From Candidatus Atribacteria bacterium (GTDB taxonomy: Bacteria > Atribacterota > Phoenicimicrobiia > Phoenicimicrobiales > Stramentimicrobiaceae): 8,212 nt of DNA. A model generated the notes under the pieces. That model was not told the origin of the DNA. It saw only the letters and a program-made list of their open reading frames with translations, and ran no database searches. Below are positions 6,353-8,212 of this stretch, piece by piece (position 1 is the first letter of the stretch; every line of letters starts with the position of its first letter). The stretch lies in contig JAFGSC010000102.1 of NCBI GenBank assembly GCA_016934875.1, positions 1-8,212 of the forward strand, in the 5' to 3' direction. The position numbers and the translations under genes were made by a program.

Positions 6353-7405
6353 TTACTTCGTTACTTCGGTGGGAACAACAATTTCTCCCTTTAAAATTTT
6401 GGCCTTTGCTTCTGTAACTTTTTCTATCATTTCTTCAGAAATGAGATCTTTATTGTATTTATCGAGAGCATAACCAACTCCGGAATAGGTTACATCTCCG
6501 ATGGTAACGTATCTGTCTAAACCGAATACTTCCACACCGGGCTTGAAAGTTCCTTCAATGGCTGCTTTTATGGTAAGATATACTGCAACATCCACTTGCT
6601 TTAACATACTTGTTAAACCAAAATTTTCTCCGGTTTCCTCGATATGTCCCAGATAGTTCTGATTGGAGTCAACTCCAATGACAAATCTTTTTCTTTCTTT
6701 GGCTGCTTCAAATACCCCGGCTCCGGTTAGGCCAGAAGCATGATAGATAACCCATGCCCCGTTATCATACTGTGACAAAGCCAATTCTTTCCCTTTTACC
6801 GGGTCAGCAAAAGCTATGGGAGTATCACCGGCATAAGCAGAAAGGATTTTACATTCAGGATAGACATAATGAACTCCGGCATTATAACCTGCTTCGAAAC
6901 CGTTAATAAGTGCTATATCCATCCCGCCAACAAATCCAACTGTGTCTTTTCCATCCTCCATTGCTTTCATAGCAGCAATCATTCCCACCAGGAAAGAACC
7001 CTGAGGTTCCGGAAACATAAGAGAAACTACATTGGGTTTGTCAGGAATAAATCCATCAACAATAGCAAATTTAGTATCTGGGAACTCATCAGCTACGGTA
7101 ATTATGGCATCAGTAAATAAAAATCCTACCCCAATAATTAAATCATAAGCTATCGTAGCCAAGTTTCTTAGATTTACTTCCCTATCTGCATCTACCCCTG
7201 GCTCAAGCTCTATTCTCTTAATACCAAATTCTTCCGCTGCCCAGGCTAAGCCTCGCGAAGCCGAATCATTAAATGACTTATCTCCTTTTCCGCCAATATC
7301 AAATACCAAACCAACTTTTAGTGGTTCTTGAGTAAAAACTGTCGAAGAAAAACATAATCCTATTATCAGTACTGATAAAACTACCGCCAACAGATTTTTT
7401 TTCAT
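6353..7405 (-). CDS. bmpA: BMP/PnrA-family nucleoside-binding protein of the ABC importer
   Basis: This is the extracytoplasmic substrate-binding subunit that captures a nucleoside and delivers it to NupP/NupQ. Characterised relatives such as Treponema PnrA (TmpC) bind purine nucleosides, so purine nucleosides are the likely ligands. The 350-residue length is typical. Residues 1-25 form a signal peptide (MKKN then a hydrophobic core LLAVVLSVLIIGLCF). Cys18 is preceded by Ile-Gly-Leu, a poor lipobox, so the protein is more likely a free periplasmic protein than a lipoprotein. Family motifs follow: VFDIGGKGDKSFNDSA (34-49), FAIVDG, then MFPEPQGSFLVGMIAA, VGFVGGMDIALINGFEAGY, IYHASGLTGAGVF, GVDSNQ and the MLKQVDVAVY helix. 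ATG 7403-7405 has AAAGGAGA 8 nt upstream. It is the first gene of the transporter operon, followed by a strong hairpin. Confidence 0.95.
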   Translation of the reverse strand: MKKNLLAVVLSVLIIGLCFSSTVFTQEPLKVGLVFDIGGKGDKSFNDSASRGLAWAAEEFGIKRIELEPGVDADREVNLRNLATIAYDLIIGVGFLFTDAIITVADEFPDTKFAIVDGFIPDKPNVVSLMFPEPQGSFLVGMIAAMKAMEDGKDTVGFVGGMDIALINGFEAGYNAGVHYVYPECKILSAYAGDTPIAFADPVKGKELALSQYDNGAWVIYHASGLTGAGVFEAAKERKRFVIGVDSNQNYLGHIEETGENFGLTSMLKQVDVAVYLTIKAAIEGTFKPGVEVFGLDRYVTIGDVTYSGVGYALDKYNKDLISEEMIEKVTEAKAKILKGEIVVPTEVTK

Positions 7406-7413
7406 TTTTGAAA

Positions 7414-7421
7414 TCTCCTTT
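7414..7421 (-). promoter_or_regulatory. Ribosome binding site of bmpA
   Basis: AAAGGAGA on the minus strand lies 8 nt before ATG 7403-7405, which fixes the start ahead of the signal peptide. Confidence 0.75.
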
Positions 7422-7463
7422 CATATAAAAAAAATACCTTAAATCCTGAAAAAACTTCTTTGT

Positions 7464-7489
7464 ACTTTTAAATATTTCTATTTAAAAGT
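7464..7489 (-). repeat. AT-rich 9-bp hairpin in the bmpA leader
   Basis: Arms 7464-7472 and 7481-7489 (ACTTTTAAA/TTTAAAAGT) pair perfectly around an 8-nt loop. The stem has only one G-C pair and so is weak. A T-run follows on the transcript about 9 nt later, too far for a good terminator. It may still be part of a leader fold. Confidence 0.4.
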
Positions 7490-7519
7490 TTTATAATGTC
7501 GAAAATATGGTTTACTTTT

Positions 7520-7550
7520 CACCTCCTTAAGAATGAATCTCTTCTTTAAG
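7520..7550 (-). promoter_or_regulatory. Orphan Shine-Dalgarno partly folded into a bulged hairpin
   Basis: Minus-strand AAGGAGGT (7521-7528) is a near-perfect ribosome binding site, but no ATG, GTG or TTG follows at normal spacing. The only start codon is a GTG (7520-7522) inside the site itself, opening a 14-codon frame. Just upstream, 7542-7550 pairs with 7526-7533 (8 bp with one bulged base, 8-nt loop) and takes in the first bases of the site. This could be a leader-peptide relic, a ribosome standby or control site, or chance. Confidence 0.35.
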
Positions 7551-7583
7551 TGATAGAATTAATGATCATTTAATTTTCTTTAT

Positions 7584-7613
7584 ATAATAATACTACATTG
7601 ATTGTGTTTTCCA
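7584..7613 (-). promoter_or_regulatory. Candidate promoter of the nucleoside importer operon
   Basis: On the minus strand TGGAAA (7608-7613; four of six matches to TTGACA) is followed after 18 nt by TATTAT (7584-7589; five of six matches to TATAAT). It would give a leader of roughly 170 nt before bmpA. The surrounding DNA is so AT-rich that similar matches are expected by chance, and other -10-like sites exist between 7660 and 7690. Confidence 0.25.
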
Positions 7614-7731
7614 TAGTTAAAAACAAAAAATTGTTTTAAATTTCTTAATAAACCTAATATTTATATCATATATTATATTATTTAATATAGGTAGAATCTT
7701 TTCTAATCCAAAGCTGAGCCTGAAACAAAAG

Positions 7732-8212
7732 TCACGATGCTAGTATTTTATCAAATCATCTTCTTCTTGCAGGCCGTACTTTTTGATCCATCTCATTATC
7801 GGTGTCTTTGTAAGCCATTTTCTCTAACATTCCCAGGGTAATACCATCTTTGAAGTATTTCTAAACATCAGTATCAGTAACACTCTTTAGTATCTCATAA
7901 GGAGTCTGATAATCCTGGTATCGGTATTTCTTTTTAATTTTACCTTTACTGTCTAGGACTTCGGTAGGAAAGGCACAAGAACAGTGAAAGTTCAGATACT
8001 AAGAAAAACAACTGAAGTAAAACTCATTGATGCTGGGAGCATGATCTTTCCTAATATGGCCATAGTCTATCCATTTCCTTAACACCCAGCCGTTTTTGCT
8101 CTCCACGAGGGCATTATCATTGGTATGTCTGGGCTTGTTTTTGATTCATTCGAAGAGTCTGTTTAACATCTCTGCTACTCTCTGGCTGATGTATTCTGAA
8201 CCATTGTCATTA
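7732..8212 (-). pseudogene. Decayed DDE integrase-type transposase, C-terminal part (runs off the right edge)
   Basis: One minus-strand frame from 8211 to 7732 reads as the C-terminal half of an integrase-core (rve-type) transposase, with no frameshift. It begins with NDNGSEYISQRVAEML, holding the second catalytic Asp, and continues with PRHTNDNALVESKNG, holding the catalytic Glu 34 residues later, which gives the usual DD(34-35)E spacing. Later family-like segments are YLNFH, YQTPYEILKS and GITLGMLEKMAYKDTDNE. Three stop codons interrupt clearly homologous sequence: TGA 8146-8148, TAG 7999-8001 and TAG 7861-7863. A further TGA at 7756-7758 lies near the expected end, and the frame finally closes at TGA 7732-7734. 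The element is therefore inactive as read. It resembles IS481/IS3-like DDE proteins, but I cannot fix the IS family. The N-terminal half and the right end are outside the window, and no terminal inverted repeat was identified at the left end. Confidence 0.85.

Larger units (their letters stand above)
7406..7731 (-). other. AT-rich leader of the nucleoside importer operon, no gene seen
   Basis: About 325 nt between the transposase remnant and bmpA hold no convincing gene. On the minus strand they contain, in order, a very AT-rich stretch (about 7621-7690), a weak promoter candidate, a bulged hairpin next to an orphan Shine-Dalgarno, an AU-only-type hairpin, a run of eight Ts (7426-7433) and the bmpA ribosome binding site. 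Reading frames here are at most about 14 codons. I do not recognise a purine riboswitch core or any other known riboswitch consensus. Confidence 0.6.

Noticed and set aside
7464..7489. Attenuator terminator in the bmpA leader
   Set aside because: The stem is nearly all A-U and the T-run begins about 9 nt after it, so it does not meet the pattern of an intrinsic terminator.
7591..7614. Short leader peptide MENTINVVLLYKEN before bmpA
   Set aside because: The 14-codon frame near 7570-7614 has no Shine-Dalgarno and overlaps the promoter candidate; such frames are expected by chance.
7732..8212. Stop codon reassignment explaining the interrupted transposase
   Set aside because: Both TGA and TAG occur inside the frame, while all seven neighbouring complete genes are uninterrupted and end normally. 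Decay of a mobile element is far simpler.

Overview
The window carries one block of eight genes, all on the minus strand, with the remnant of a transposase gene at the right edge. The DNA is AT-rich and the noncoding parts are more so. Genes have clear AAGGAGG-type ribosome binding sites, and several start at GTG or TTG, so this is a bacterium. The nucleoside-binding protein has a Sec-type signal peptide but no good lipobox, which hints at a diderm cell with a free periplasmic binding protein. A low-GC, probably anaerobic diderm lineage such as Atribacterota would fit, but that placement is inference and no marker here settles it.

In transcription order (right to left): (1) about 7732-8212, the C-terminal part of a DDE integrase-type transposase broken by in-frame stop codons. 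(2) 7406-7731, an AT-rich leader with hairpins, an orphan Shine-Dalgarno and a weak promoter candidate. (3) 2623-7405, a complete nucleoside ABC importer of the BMP/Nup family: binding protein, double ATPase, and two permeases. A perfect 15-bp stem-loop separates the binding protein gene from the ATPase gene. (4) 1171-2604, a RodZ-like membrane protein and a DUF4416 protein. (5) 537-1130, the RNA 2',3'-cyclic phosphodiesterase ThpR. (6) 1-422, the first 140 codons of recA, which continues beyond the left edge.

The importer genes should work as one machine: BmpA binds a nucleoside outside the inner membrane, NupP and NupQ form the channel, and NupO powers it, probably with one competent and one degenerate ATP site. 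The importer is only 18 nt from rodZ, and spacing stays short through thpR. Read-through from a nutrient-uptake operon into a housekeeping cluster (cell shape, RNA end processing, recombination) is therefore possible. A 114-nt gap before recA holds a perfect TATAAT and may give recA its own promoter.

I see no CRISPR array, tRNA, rRNA, phage genes or defence island, and no convincing evidence of an undescribed system. The most unusual points are the operon arrangement, the intercistronic stem-loop, the structured leader and the decayed transposase.
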